NCBI GenBank assembly: GCA_018725535.1
Contig: QLUS01000033.1
Coordinates: 1 to 14,393 of the forward strand
DNA length: 14,393 bases
From: Bacillota bacterium
GTDB taxonomy: Bacteria > Bacillota > UBA994
Direction of reading: 5' to 3'
In this document: in pieces, positions 1 to 7,530 of the stretch
How positions within the stretch are numbered: the stretch's first letter is position 1
Layout of the letters: every line of letters begins with the position of its first letter
Notes under the pieces: generated by a model
Databases searched by the model: none
What the model was told of the DNA's origin: nothing
Seen by the model: the letters and a program-made list of their open reading frames with translations, nothing else
Translations under genes and position numbers: made by a program

Positions 1-175
1 TAAAGATATTGTCCTCAAAGTGCTTCTCGAGCGCCGCGCGCAGCCCCCCAAGCAGAGAGTCAAAGGCAGCCAAGAGTGCCACTGCTGTGTAGGGAGCATA
101 ATGTGGAGGCACTGTAAATCGACCATAGAAGCCCACGGCCAGCCCTAACAACAATCCCAGTAGCGGCAACACCAT
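1..175 (-). CDS. sbp: Small basic protein (DUF1290 family), 5' part only
   Basis: The gene starts with ATG at 175 and runs off the left edge, so only the first 58 codons are visible. The start reads MVLPLLGLLLGLAVGFYG, a hydrophobic membrane segment. After it come a short loop (RFTVPPHYAPY) and a second hydrophobic stretch containing AALFDSLLGG-like residues (AAFDSLLGGLRAALEK). This is the pattern of the DUF1290 small basic protein, a membrane protein of unknown function encoded between ftsQ/divIB and ftsA in many Bacillota. It follows the DUF881 gene by 6 nt, and an AGGAGGT Shine-Dalgarno overlaps that gene's stop codon. Its position last in the visible operon, where ftsA and ftsZ would be expected next, supports the call. 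The C-terminus cannot be judged. Confidence 0.85.
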   Translation of the reverse strand, partial: MVLPLLGLLLGLAVGFYGRFTVPPHYAPYTAVALLAAFDSLLGGLRAALEKHFEDNIF

Positions 176-181
176 GTGAGA

Positions 182-898
182 CTACCTCCTCTCAATGGGT
201 CTGGCCCACTCAAAACGCAGGGGACGTTTAAAGCCTGGAACCTCTAGCGTGCTGTGCTGGGTAATCGCAATCTCCATGCCGAAGTAACCTAACGTTTCCA
301 CTATACCCCCGCGCATGCGCAAAGAGCTCTCCATGGCAGCAGCGTTGCCTATAGTCGATATGACAAACGGGGCTGCAACACGCACATTGTTTATGGAAAT
401 GACTGGACCTGCACAGTGGATTTCGCTTGACGCCAGCAGGCGTTCACCGTTTACAGAAAGCGCCTCCGCTCCGGCCGCCCTGAGTACGTTGACCAGCTTG
501 AGAATGTCTTCATCGTGTATGATAAAGAACCTCGGGTCGTCCCCGTGCACTGGCGGCTGCTTGCTGTCGCTTAGGGTAATTACTAGTCCCGGACCGCTTA
601 CTGGAGTAATGCCAGCTAAGAGGCGTGCCCTATCAAGCTCCGTGCGCAGCAGTCCCAAAGCTCCCTCGCCTTGTGTCAGGGTAAGCTCATAGTCTCGTAC
701 CTTGCGCCTGAGCTCTTCAAGGTCTTCTTGTACCGTTTGATTCTGGCGGATTGCGTCCATAAGCATGACTCGCATTTCGCTCGTACGCAAATCGGGCACT
801 GTAGAAGTCAGATTCCCAGTGCTCCTAATTTGTATGGCCAACAACACCCCAATAGAAACGCATACCGCCGTCAGTATTAAGCGCGAACTTCCCCTCAC
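182..898 (-). CDS. DUF881 family membrane-anchored protein (YlxW/YlxX-like)
   Basis: 238 aa with a GTG start at 898, 4 nt after the ftsQ stop, and an AGGAAGG Shine-Dalgarno 7 nt upstream. Residues 6-25 form one N-terminal membrane segment. Residues about 40-92 are rich in charged heptad-like residues (LEELRRKVRDYEL) and probably form a coiled coil. The DUF881 domain follows, with GPGLVITLSDSK at 102-113 and IHDEDILKLVNVLRAAGAEA at 128-147. The family is found in Bacillota and Actinobacteria next to division genes; B. subtilis YlxW and YlxX lie in the same divIB-to-ftsA interval. No biochemical role is established that I know of. I infer an envelope or division accessory role from the topology (short cytoplasmic tail, bulk outside) and position. 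Family assignment is confident; function is unknown. Confidence 0.88.
   Translation of the reverse strand: MRGSSRLILTAVCVSIGVLLAIQIRSTGNLTSTVPDLRTSEMRVMLMDAIRQNQTVQEDLEELRRKVRDYELTLTQGEGALGLLRTELDRARLLAGITPVSGPGLVITLSDSKQPPVHGDDPRFFIIHDEDILKLVNVLRAAGAEALSVNGERLLASSEIHCAGPVISINNVRVAAPFVISTIGNAAAMESSLRMRGGIVETLGYFGMEIAITQHSTLEVPGFKRPLRFEWARPIERR
184..190 (-). promoter_or_regulatory. Shine-Dalgarno of sbp, overlapping the DUF881 stop
   Basis: The minus strand reads AGGAGGTAG just before TCTCAC and the ATG at 175. The TAG is the stop codon of the DUF881 gene, so the perfect ribosome binding site lies inside the end of the preceding gene. This fixes the sbp start and suggests translational coupling. 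Confidence 0.8.
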
Positions 899-902
899 TA
901 GA

Positions 903-1625
903 TTACCTTCCTTTATACACGGGAATTTCTCCGGTCATGTCGATGTAAGCTACGGTAGCAGGGGACAATCCCCTAACCTCATAAGCATAGAGCACGGCGG
1001 ACAGCAAAGCGAGCCTTGCCGGGGCACCTGCAGGACTGCCAATTTTTACTCTCAGGCCTTCAGTCGTAGTTAGAGACATCTCACCTGCTAGCGTTACGTG
1101 CAGCTCAGAGATGCGTGCCCGTACATTACTAGGGATAGCAGCCATCGCGGCTCTTGCGCCCTCAAACAGCTCTCCCGCCAGCTTGTCCCCCAGCACGACA
1201 TTTGACAGCGAGATGCCGGTGATAATTGGTAGATTGACCAAACTAAAGTTTGCAACAATGGAAACTACGGTTCCGTTTCGGTCAATTTCTATGAATCCAA
1301 TGTGATACGGCAACACAGCGAGACCTATGCTCTCTTCGATCCGTATGCGCAGTTTAGCGGGGAGAACGCGGGTTACTTCAGCACTTAAGATGCGCGGGTC
1401 GGCGAGCAGCCTCCTCTCTATTTCACCGAGATCAAGCCGTAGGAGCGGCGCACCTTTCCACACGCCCGCTAATTCTTCTATTTGTCGCGCGGGCACAGTC
1501 TCCGCTCCCAAGACCTCAATCGTTTCCGCGCTGAAAAATACTGCTGAGTACACAATCTGCCAACAGAACAGGAACACAAGTGAGAGTAAGACCAACGCTT
1601 TCTGCAGATGCTTGCGGCTCTTCAT
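903..1625 (-). CDS. ftsQ: Cell division protein FtsQ/DivIB
   Basis: 240 aa, ATG at 1625, 18 nt after the murA stop, with an AGGGG ribosome binding site. A short basic cytoplasmic tail (MKSRKHLQK) is followed by one membrane segment at residues 8-30. An extracytoplasmic POTRA domain occupies about 32-100, including the family-typical stretch DPRILSAEVTRVLPAKLRIR at 76-95. A beta domain follows to the end. FtsQ/DivIB is a bitopic scaffold that binds FtsL and FtsB/DivIC and helps control the septal PBP and FtsW at midcell. The length is normal. The order murA-ftsQ-DUF881-sbp matches many Clostridia. The sequence family is poorly conserved, so the assignment rests on topology, the POTRA pattern and position together. 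Confidence 0.9.
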   Translation of the reverse strand: MKSRKHLQKALVLLSLVFLFCWQIVYSAVFFSAETIEVLGAETVPARQIEELAGVWKGAPLLRLDLGEIERRLLADPRILSAEVTRVLPAKLRIRIEESIGLAVLPYHIGFIEIDRNGTVVSIVANFSLVNLPIITGISLSNVVLGDKLAGELFEGARAAMAAIPSNVRARISELHVTLAGEMSLTTTEGLRVKIGSPAGAPARLALLSAVLYAYEVRGLSPATVAYIDMTGEIPVYKGR

Positions 1626-1643
1626 TGTATCCCCTGCCTCTCA

Positions 1644-2897
1644 CTAGATTCTTTCTATCGCGGCACCGAGTGTGCGCAGATCCTCAACCAAACTGGCATA
1701 CCCGCGGCCGATGTGATGCACTTGTTCTACTACCGTTATGCCTTGCGCGGCAAGTCCCGCCAGCGTCAAAGCCGCACCCGCGCGCAAATCGCTTGCACTC
1801 ACTAGCGCACCTGTAAGGCGGTCTACTCCCCTAATCACCGCGCTTCGCCCCGCTACCTTGATGCTTGCGCCAAGGCGATTAAGCTCATCGACATGCTTAA
1901 ATCGACTCTCAAAGACGGTCTCGGTTAGCACAGATGTGCCGTCAGCTAGGCACAAAGCTGCCAAGAGCGGAGCCTGCAAGTCAGTCGGGAAACCTGGGAA
2001 AGGAGAGGTTTTTACCGAGTCAAGTGCCTTTGGTCGCCCGCGGCCCACCGCCGTCACACCCGAACCGTCAAGCACCACTAAAGCGCCCATTTCGCGCAGC
2101 TTAGCAAGCAAAGGTTCCAATTGGTCAGGCGGTGCAGGGAAGACAGTGACGTGCCCCCGCGTCATCACTGCACCCAATAGGTATGTCCCCGCCACAATGC
2201 GGTCGGGAATAATCGCATACTCCGCTCCATGCAGCCGTGTAACCCCGCGGATGGAGAGGCAGTCAGTGCCTGCACCCGAGATACCCGCACCCATGGCATT
2301 AAGGAAGTTCTGTAGGTCTACAATCTCCGGCTCCATCGCGGCATTGCGGATAATTGTCTCGCCTGTGGCTAATGTTGCGGCCATCATAATGTTTTCTGTT
2401 GCGCCAACGCTTGGCATACTGAGGTGAATGTCGGCTCCACGCAGAGTCTCCGCATGCGCCCTGAGGAGCCCGCGTCCTTCATCCTCGATCTGCACCCCGA
2501 GGGCTCTCAGTCCTTTGAGATGTAGGTCAATGGGTCGCGAGCCTATCGCATAACCACCGGGATAGGACGCGACCACTCGCCCGGCGCGGGCCAAGAGAGG
2601 CCCGAGTAGGATGATTGAAGACCGCATCTCCCGCATCAGATTTTCGGGGATAACACAATCATTGATGCGCTCTGCGGAGATTACTAGGTCATCGCCTTCC
2701 CATTCGCACTCTGCGCCTAGACTATGTAAGATACTCCGCATTACGTCTATATCGGTCAACTTGGGGATATTACGCAGCCTTACGGGCTCGCCAGTCAAGA
2801 TACAGGCAGCAATGGATGGTAGAGCTGAGTTCTTGGCTCCCTGCACCTTAACGGCGCCACACAGAGGCCGTCCCCCCGCAATGACAAAACGGTCCAC
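1644..2897 (-). CDS. murA: UDP-N-acetylglucosamine 1-carboxyvinyltransferase MurA, catalytic-loop Cys replaced by Tyr
   Basis: 417 aa, GTG start at 2897 with an AGGAG site 8 nt upstream. MurA transfers enolpyruvate from PEP to UDP-GlcNAc, the first committed cytoplasmic step of peptidoglycan synthesis. Family marks are GAKNSALP with Lys22 (substrate contact), RSSIILLGPLLA, RPIDLHLKGL with Arg121, FPTDLQAP containing the general-base Asp (E. coli Asp305), and VFESRFKHVDELNRLGA. The length is typical. The oddity is the mobile loop: E. coli has PGGCAIG with Cys115, the PEP-binding, fosfomycin-modified residue, whereas here residues 113-119 read PGGYAIG, with Tyr116 in that place (codon TAT at 2552-2550). 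All other active-site motifs look intact, so the enzyme may be active but fosfomycin-insensitive, or a second murA may do the main work. It sits 72 nt after murG. Confidence 0.93.
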   Translation of the reverse strand: MDRFVIAGGRPLCGAVKVQGAKNSALPSIAACILTGEPVRLRNIPKLTDIDVMRSILHSLGAECEWEGDDLVISAERINDCVIPENLMREMRSSIILLGPLLARAGRVVASYPGGYAIGSRPIDLHLKGLRALGVQIEDEGRGLLRAHAETLRGADIHLSMPSVGATENIMMAATLATGETIIRNAAMEPEIVDLQNFLNAMGAGISGAGTDCLSIRGVTRLHGAEYAIIPDRIVAGTYLLGAVMTRGHVTVFPAPPDQLEPLLAKLREMGALVVLDGSGVTAVGRGRPKALDSVKTSPFPGFPTDLQAPLLAALCLADGTSVLTETVFESRFKHVDELNRLGASIKVAGRSAVIRGVDRLTGALVSASDLRAGAALTLAGLAAQGITVVEQVHHIGRGYASLVEDLRTLGAAIERI

Positions 2898-2969
2898 TTT
2901 AGTCGCTCCTTTCGCTCCTACAGCGTTCGCTACTGCACCAGTGTATGCTTTTAGGAACGAGAGGGTGAG

Positions 2970-4073
2970 TCAGTTCTCCCACCGCATAATCTGTTCCATC
3001 AAATCGCAGAGGTCACGGGTGGCATTTGGAAATGCCAGCGTTTTGCTCTTCTCACTCATGGCCTTTAGCCGCGTTGGATCGAGGAATAGCTCACCCATCG
3101 TCTTTGCCAAGCTTTGTCCGGTGAGGAAGCGCTCTTCAACTAGAATCGCCCCACCAGCGTGCTCTACGGCGCGAGCATTATGGAGCTGATGGTCGTTTGG
3201 GGCTGTGGGGAGAGGTATGAGGATGGAAGGTTTGCCCAGTAGGGCGAGTTCCGCTGTAATGCCTCCCGCACGTGAGACAACTAGGTCTGCCGCTGCCAGC
3301 ACGTCGGGCATGTTTGCGGCGTAGTCTACCACGCGAATTTGTAGGGGCGAAAATCCTTCCGCCGCCCCCAATGTAGCGCTGTAATACCGCTTACCCGTCA
3401 CATGATAAACAACTACTCCTGCCTGAGCCAGAACGGGATACGCGCTTATCACCGCTTGATTAAGCGCCCGAGCGCCGCCGCTGCCTCCTACTACCACCAA
3501 GAACTTCTGCTCTTCGTTTAAGCCAAGTTCTTTTCTCGCGCGTTGCCTGTCCACAGCAAACAGCTCCGGTCGCAGAGGATTCCCTGTAACCCTGACCTTT
3601 GCGGCGGGGAAATGCTCTCGTGCTACGGCGTGGCTCACGGCTATGCCGCGCACGAACCTACTTAAAATGCGATTGGTTAGACTAGGAAACGCGTTTTGCT
3701 CATGTATGAGGGTCGGGAATCCGAGGATAGCTGCAGCCAACAGCAAAGGCCCCGCGGCATACCCGCCTGTCCCGACCACCACATGCGGGGAAAAATCGCG
3801 CAGTAAACCAGCCGCAGCCACTACTGCCCTGAGCGCTCGCCATCCGCTCTGCACCTGCTGAAGCGGAAGTCGTCGCGGCAACGATGTAATCTCAAGCGTT
3901 GCCAGCCTAAATCCAGCCGCCGGCACGAGGTCCCGCTCCATGCCGCGGGCCGCGCCTACAAAGAGAATCTCGGCGTTATCGTGTCGCCTCTGTATTTCTT
4001 TGGCTAAGGCAATGGCCGGGTAGATGTGCCCGCCTGTACCCCCGCCGGCAAGTATGACGCGTAGCTTTTGCAT
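2970..4073 (-). CDS. murG: UDP-GlcNAc--undecaprenyl-PP-MurNAc-pentapeptide GlcNAc transferase MurG
   Basis: 367 aa if translation starts at ATG 4073 (MQKLRVILAGGGTGGHIYPA). MurG adds GlcNAc to lipid I to form lipid II at the cytoplasmic membrane face. Motifs in order are GGGTGGHIYP (10-19), VVGTGGYAAGP (99-109), HEQNAFPSLTNR (124-135), TGNPLRPEL (163-171), VVGGSGGARALN (194-205), SRAGGITAELALLGKP (267-282) and PTAPNDHQLHNA (289-300). These cover both Rossmann domains and the UDP-GlcNAc site of this GT28 enzyme. The frame stays open far upstream through ftsW, but that extension has no MurG-like sequence. An alternative ATG at 4085 overlaps the ftsW stop as ATGA but lacks a clear ribosome site. 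The 4073 ATG has GAGGAA 6 nt upstream. Either start implies coupling to ftsW. Confidence 0.95.
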   Translation of the reverse strand: MQKLRVILAGGGTGGHIYPAIALAKEIQRRHDNAEILFVGAARGMERDLVPAAGFRLATLEITSLPRRLPLQQVQSGWRALRAVVAAAGLLRDFSPHVVVGTGGYAAGPLLLAAAILGFPTLIHEQNAFPSLTNRILSRFVRGIAVSHAVAREHFPAAKVRVTGNPLRPELFAVDRQRARKELGLNEEQKFLVVVGGSGGARALNQAVISAYPVLAQAGVVVYHVTGKRYYSATLGAAEGFSPLQIRVVDYAANMPDVLAAADLVVSRAGGITAELALLGKPSILIPLPTAPNDHQLHNARAVEHAGGAILVEERFLTGQSLAKTMGELFLDPTRLKAMSEKSKTLAFPNATRDLCDLMEQIMRWEN

Positions 4074-4077
4074 AGCA

Positions 4078-4083
4078 TTCCTC
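4078..4083 (-). promoter_or_regulatory. Ribosome binding site deciding the murG start
   Basis: The minus strand reads GAGGAATGCT immediately before the ATG at 4073, a good GAGG core with a 6-nt spacer. It lies across the ftsW stop codon region. Together with the position of the N-terminal GGGTGGH motif, it favours ATG 4073 over ATG 4085. Confidence 0.55.
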
Positions 4084-5182
4084 ATTCGCTGATGTGTTTC
4101 GAAATATTGAGCAGAATTCCCAGTGAGGCCATGATGCTCAATAGGGAGCTGCCCCCATAACTGACGAGCGGGAGCGTTATACCTGTCACCGGCACAGAAG
4201 CAGTGGCCACCGCAACATTGATCATCGCCTGCGACACGACCATGCCCGTAATACCCGTGGCCACGAGTGCGGCGAAGCGGTCGGGAGCTCGCAGTGCGAT
4301 GCGCATCCCGCGCACAGCAACTACGGCGAAAAGGAGTATGAGCAAGGCTCCTCCAATGAACCCCAGCTCCTCGGCAATTGTGGAGAAAATGAAATCGTTG
4401 TGGGGCGCAGGTAAGAAAAACTGCTTCTGTAGTCCTCCACCCCAGCCGCGCCCAAACAATCCTCCCGTGCCGATTGCATACAGCGACTGTATAATCTGAT
4501 AGCCGGTGTCTAGAGGATCCTTCCACGGGTCTAGGAAGGCCAGATAACGCTCAAAGCGGTAGGGTGCCATTCGGATTAGCTGTGCTAGCAGCACTGCCCC
4601 CACGCCTCCTAGTCCAAGGATTTGCCCCAGCGGGAGTCCGGCGACAAACAGCACTAGACCAAAGACTAGGACTATGGCCACTGCGGTGCCAAGGTCAGGC
4701 TGAAGCAGAATGAGCAAGGCCACTAGTCCTACCGCCGTGAGCAAAGGCAGCGTACCGCGCACAAACGATGTGAGCCGCCCGGGGCGTCTAGCCAGTTTGT
4801 CAGCCAGCCAAATCGTCAGTGTTACTTTCGCCAACTCCGAGGGCTGCACTCTCACCACGCCTACGTCTAGCCAGCGAGAGGAACCTTGAATGGGAACGCC
4901 TATGCTCGGCATCCATACTAGCAGCAGGAGGATGATCGTGGCAACAATACCTAGGTCAGCTAACTGTTGCCATTTGCGGTAGTTAATCCGACTGGTTGCG
5001 TACAGGGCAATAGTGCCAAAGACTGTCCAGAGAATCTGCCTAAGGATGAAGTGCCACGCATGCCCGACCAAAGTATATGACAGCGAAGTGCTAGCGCTGT
5101 ACACCATCACCACGCCTATACATATGAGCGACAGAATCGCCGCCAGCAAAATATAATCGGGAGCGCGGTGTTTCAGCTTCAT
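4082..5182 (-). CDS. ftsW: SEDS-family lipid II polymerase FtsW/SpoVE
   Basis: 366 aa from ATG 5182 (MKLKHRAPDYILLAAILSL). SEDS proteins polymerise lipid II into glycan strands together with a class B PBP, here most likely the product of the gene at 9007-11085. About ten membrane segments are visible. Conserved parts are PSELAKVTLTIWLADKLARR (114-133), LLQPDLGTAVAIVLVFG (159-175), the large extracellular loop with DPLDTGYQIIQSLYAIGTGG, LPAPHNDFIFSTIAEELGF containing Asp263 (equivalent of the catalytic Asp of E. coli FtsW), and TGITLPLVSYGGSS (333-346). The frame is open 21 codons further up to 5245, overlapping mraY, but the GGGGGG ribosome site 8 nt before 5182 and the normal family start decide for 5182. 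The gene follows mraY by 4 nt with no murD between. FtsW and sporulation SpoVE cannot be told apart from sequence alone. Confidence 0.93.
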   Translation of the reverse strand: MKLKHRAPDYILLAAILSLICIGVVMVYSASTSLSYTLVGHAWHFILRQILWTVFGTIALYATSRINYRKWQQLADLGIVATIILLLLVWMPSIGVPIQGSSRWLDVGVVRVQPSELAKVTLTIWLADKLARRPGRLTSFVRGTLPLLTAVGLVALLILLQPDLGTAVAIVLVFGLVLFVAGLPLGQILGLGGVGAVLLAQLIRMAPYRFERYLAFLDPWKDPLDTGYQIIQSLYAIGTGGLFGRGWGGGLQKQFFLPAPHNDFIFSTIAEELGFIGGALLILLFAVVAVRGMRIALRAPDRFAALVATGITGMVVSQAMINVAVATASVPVTGITLPLVSYGGSSLLSIMASLGILLNISKHISE

Positions 5183-5186
5183 CGGC

Positions 5187-6167
5187 TCATCCCCCCATTC
5201 CACGTAACCCCAATAAACCCAAAGCAGCACAAAGCAACCCAACAAAATAATAAGTCATCACTATCTTAGTCTCCGACCAACCCCGCAGCTCTAGCGCGTG
5301 GTGGCAAGGAGCCATGCGGAACAAACGGCGGCCATGGGAGAGGCGAAAGAAGGCAACCTGCAACATGACGGAGAGTGTACTCCATACGTAAATGAAGCCG
5401 ATCACCGGGAGAAGTAACTCGGTCTTCGTCAGGACACTCATCGCCACCAGCCCTCCCCCGAGTGCTAACGACCCCACATCACCCATAAATATGCGCGCGG
5501 GATGGGTGTTAAAGTACAGGAACCCGAGGAGAGAGCCTGTTAAGGCCACCGCAAACAACACTGCCTCCGGTACATCTACGACTAGGCCGACAACCGCATA
5601 GGCCAAGCTTGAAATCGCCACCGTCCCTGCCGCCAGACCATCTACGCCGTCTGTCAGGTTCACGGCATTGCTGAAGCCCATGCCCCACAGCAAAAGCAAT
5701 GCCCAATAAAAGGGCCCAAGCTCAAGCCCTAACCCGAGGACCGGCACTACTACATGCGTGCTATGGCCGGCAAAGTAGAGAATCAAAGCTGCGGACATGG
5801 TCAACAGGGCTTGCCAGCCAAGTTTCTCACGCGCCAATAACCCCAATGGGCGGCGAAAAACTACCTTTAAGGCATCATCAATTAACCCCACCACACCAAA
5901 ACCTAGCGTCAATACAGAAATGACCATTAGCCGTGCGGGATCTAGTGACATCTGCAGGCCAAAGAGCCAAAGGAGCGGTAAGGTGGATGTAAGAAAGATA
6001 ATGCCGCCCATAGTTGGCGTTCCCTTTTTTGACAGGTGCGACTGCGGGCCGTCTGCCCTAATGATCTGCCCTAGACGCAGACGTGTAAGCAGCGGCAAGA
6101 CAAGCGTTCCCAATATTAGGCTCACAGCTATGGCGGCAATACCGACGTACCAGAACTCAATCTGCAT
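5187..6167 (-). CDS. mraY: Phospho-N-acetylmuramoyl-pentapeptide transferase MraY
   Basis: 326 aa, ATG at 6167, one nucleotide after the murF stop. MraY moves phospho-MurNAc-pentapeptide from UDP to undecaprenyl phosphate, making lipid I. About ten membrane segments alternate with conserved cytoplasmic motifs: DGPQSHLSKKGTPTMGG (39-55), GLIDDALK (94-101) with the Asp97-Asp98 pair, NAVNLTDGVDGLAAG (168-181), and FMGDVGSLALGG (227-238) with the Mg-binding Asp230. The last loop normally reads PxHHHxE. Here it is PCHHALE at 287-293, so the third His is Ala291, while the first two His and the following Glu remain. Everything else is typical, and the length (326) is normal for Bacillota. The product feeds MurG, encoded two genes on. 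Confidence 0.95.
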   Translation of the reverse strand: MQIEFWYVGIAAIAVSLILGTLVLPLLTRLRLGQIIRADGPQSHLSKKGTPTMGGIIFLTSTLPLLWLFGLQMSLDPARLMVISVLTLGFGVVGLIDDALKVVFRRPLGLLAREKLGWQALLTMSAALILYFAGHSTHVVVPVLGLGLELGPFYWALLLLWGMGFSNAVNLTDGVDGLAAGTVAISSLAYAVVGLVVDVPEAVLFAVALTGSLLGFLYFNTHPARIFMGDVGSLALGGGLVAMSVLTKTELLLPVIGFIYVWSTLSVMLQVAFFRLSHGRRLFRMAPCHHALELRGWSETKIVMTYYFVGLLCAALGLLGLRGMGG

Positions 6168-6168
6168 T

Positions 6169-7530
6169 TTACTCTGCCTCTTTAAGCAAAGCTACCACAA
6201 TCTGCTCCATGCGAAGCCCCCGGGAGCCCTTAATCAGCACGACATCACCGGGTCTAAGCTCGCGCCTAAGCAGCAGCAGCGCCTCACTTGGTGTATGGCA
6301 TTTATATACCGGCTTGGTGACGCGAGATGATACCTCTAATGCAATATCTAGGGCTTCAGTCCCAACGGTAATGACGATGTCGCAAATCGCGGCAGCAGCA
6401 CTCCCGACTTCCCGATGTGCAGTTTGGCTGCGCGAACCAAGCTCATACATACTCCCAAGCACGGCAATACGGCGCCCGGCTGTCTTGGTTTCACTTAGCG
6501 TCGCCAGCGCCGCCAGCATAGAGATGGGGCTAGCGTTATACGAGTCATCAATGATTGTTGCGCCCTCCCTAGACAGCAGGACGTTCAGGCGCTGTTCACT
6601 TGGCGCGCATGCGGCGATAGCGTCGATAGCTTTTGTTGGTTCAGCTCCCATAGCGGACGCTACAGCCACGGCGGCGGCGGCATTGTAGATGTGGTGACGC
6701 CCCGGCCACGGGCAACGCACTGCGTATTCTTTCGTTCCTTTTGACAAGAGAAAGGTGTAGTGACCGAGCTCATTTGCCTCTGCTCTACCTATTACCCAGT
6801 CAGCCTCGGCATGCACACCCAAGGACACCACCGACCCCAAAGCTAAACGAGAGAGATACGCAAAGTAGTCGTCGTCACGGTTAAGAATAGCGATGGCGTT
6901 CGGCTTACTGCCCTGTAATATTTCCGCCTTGGCGCGCGCAATATTGTCGCGTGAACCTAGAAGCTCAATGTGGGCCTCGCCAATATTGGTCACCACGGCA
7001 ACGTCAGGCGCAGCTATACTTGTAAGAAAGGCAATTTGACCAAGGCCGCGCATAGCCATCTCCAGCACCATTACTTCTTCGTCTTGGTGACTTAAGACGC
7101 TAATCGGTAGCCCAATCTCCGTGTTTTGGTTGCCGGCGCTCTTTAAGACGCTGTACTGAGAGCTGAGGGCGGCCGCCGTCAGTTCTTTGCAGCTGGTCTT
7201 ACCTACACTGCCTGTGATCGCCACAACCCGCGTTTTTGTGTGGAGCATATAGGCGCGAGCCAACAGGGAAATCGCCCGGCGAGTGTCTTCAACCACCACT
7301 ACTGGGCAACCGTACTCGCCTGAGCGCGACACCACAGCCGCCACAGCTCCGGCTTGGATAGCTGCCTTGACGTGCGCATGGCCGTCCTCCCTAGCACCAA
7401 TCAGTGCGAAAAAGAGCTGCCCTGCGCTCACTTTGCGACTATCTGAGGCCACACCTTCCGCCGTAAGGGACTGCCCCTCTAGGCGTCCACCCGTAACTTC
7501 CGCCACCCAGTCGAGATTAAGCCTCGTCAT
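6169..7530 (-). CDS. murF: UDP-MurNAc-tripeptide--D-Ala-D-Ala ligase MurF
   Basis: 453 aa, ATG at 7530 overlapping the murE stop as ATGA, so translation is probably coupled. MurF adds the D-Ala-D-Ala dipeptide to UDP-MurNAc-tripeptide using ATP. The N-terminal domain carries SDSRKVSAGQLFFALIG (29-45). The central ATPase domain has the P-loop ITGSVGKTSCKE (105-116), NTEIGLPISVL (136-146), and TNIGEAHIELLGS (181-193). The C-terminal ligase domain has IIDDSYNASPISM (326-338) and KGSRGLRMEQIV (434-445). These are the Mur ligase family marks, with MurF-specific sequence in the DDSYNASP and KGSRG regions. The length is typical (about 450). The substrate dipeptide comes from a D-Ala-D-Ala ligase; a Ddl-like gene near 13074 is broken, so an intact one must be elsewhere. 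Confidence 0.95.
   Translation of the reverse strand: MTRLNLDWVAEVTGGRLEGQSLTAEGVASDSRKVSAGQLFFALIGAREDGHAHVKAAIQAGAVAAVVSRSGEYGCPVVVVEDTRRAISLLARAYMLHTKTRVVAITGSVGKTSCKELTAAALSSQYSVLKSAGNQNTEIGLPISVLSHQDEEVMVLEMAMRGLGQIAFLTSIAAPDVAVVTNIGEAHIELLGSRDNIARAKAEILQGSKPNAIAILNRDDDYFAYLSRLALGSVVSLGVHAEADWVIGRAEANELGHYTFLLSKGTKEYAVRCPWPGRHHIYNAAAAVAVASAMGAEPTKAIDAIAACAPSEQRLNVLLSREGATIIDDSYNASPISMLAALATLSETKTAGRRIAVLGSMYELGSRSQTAHREVGSAAAAICDIVITVGTEALDIALEVSSRVTKPVYKCHTPSEALLLLRRELRPGDVVLIKGSRGLRMEQIVVALLKEAE

Noticed and set aside
1738..2427. 229-codon plus-strand open frame antisense to murA
   Set aside because: No recognisable domain; composition is Ser/Pro/Thr/Ala-rich as expected of a GC-rich antisense shadow; murA on the other strand has full family conservation.
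2898..2969. Possible terminator, promoter or small gene in the 72-nt murG-murA gap
   Set aside because: Only a repeated GGAGCGA motif by the ribosome site and a 4-bp inverted repeat are present; no hairpin with T tract and no coding potential.
2611..3189. 192-codon plus-strand open frame spanning the murG-murA junction
   Set aside because: Lies antisense to two well-supported genes and shows no domain.
4086..4526. Long N-terminal extension of the murG frame across ftsW
   Set aside because: Its sequence is Arg/His/Cys-rich noise from a third frame of ftsW; canonical MurG begins at MQKLRVILAGGGTGG with its own ribosome site.
5183..5245. Upstream extension of ftsW into mraY
   Set aside because: The extra 21 residues are not seen in the family; the ATG at 5182 has a good ribosome site and normal start sequence.
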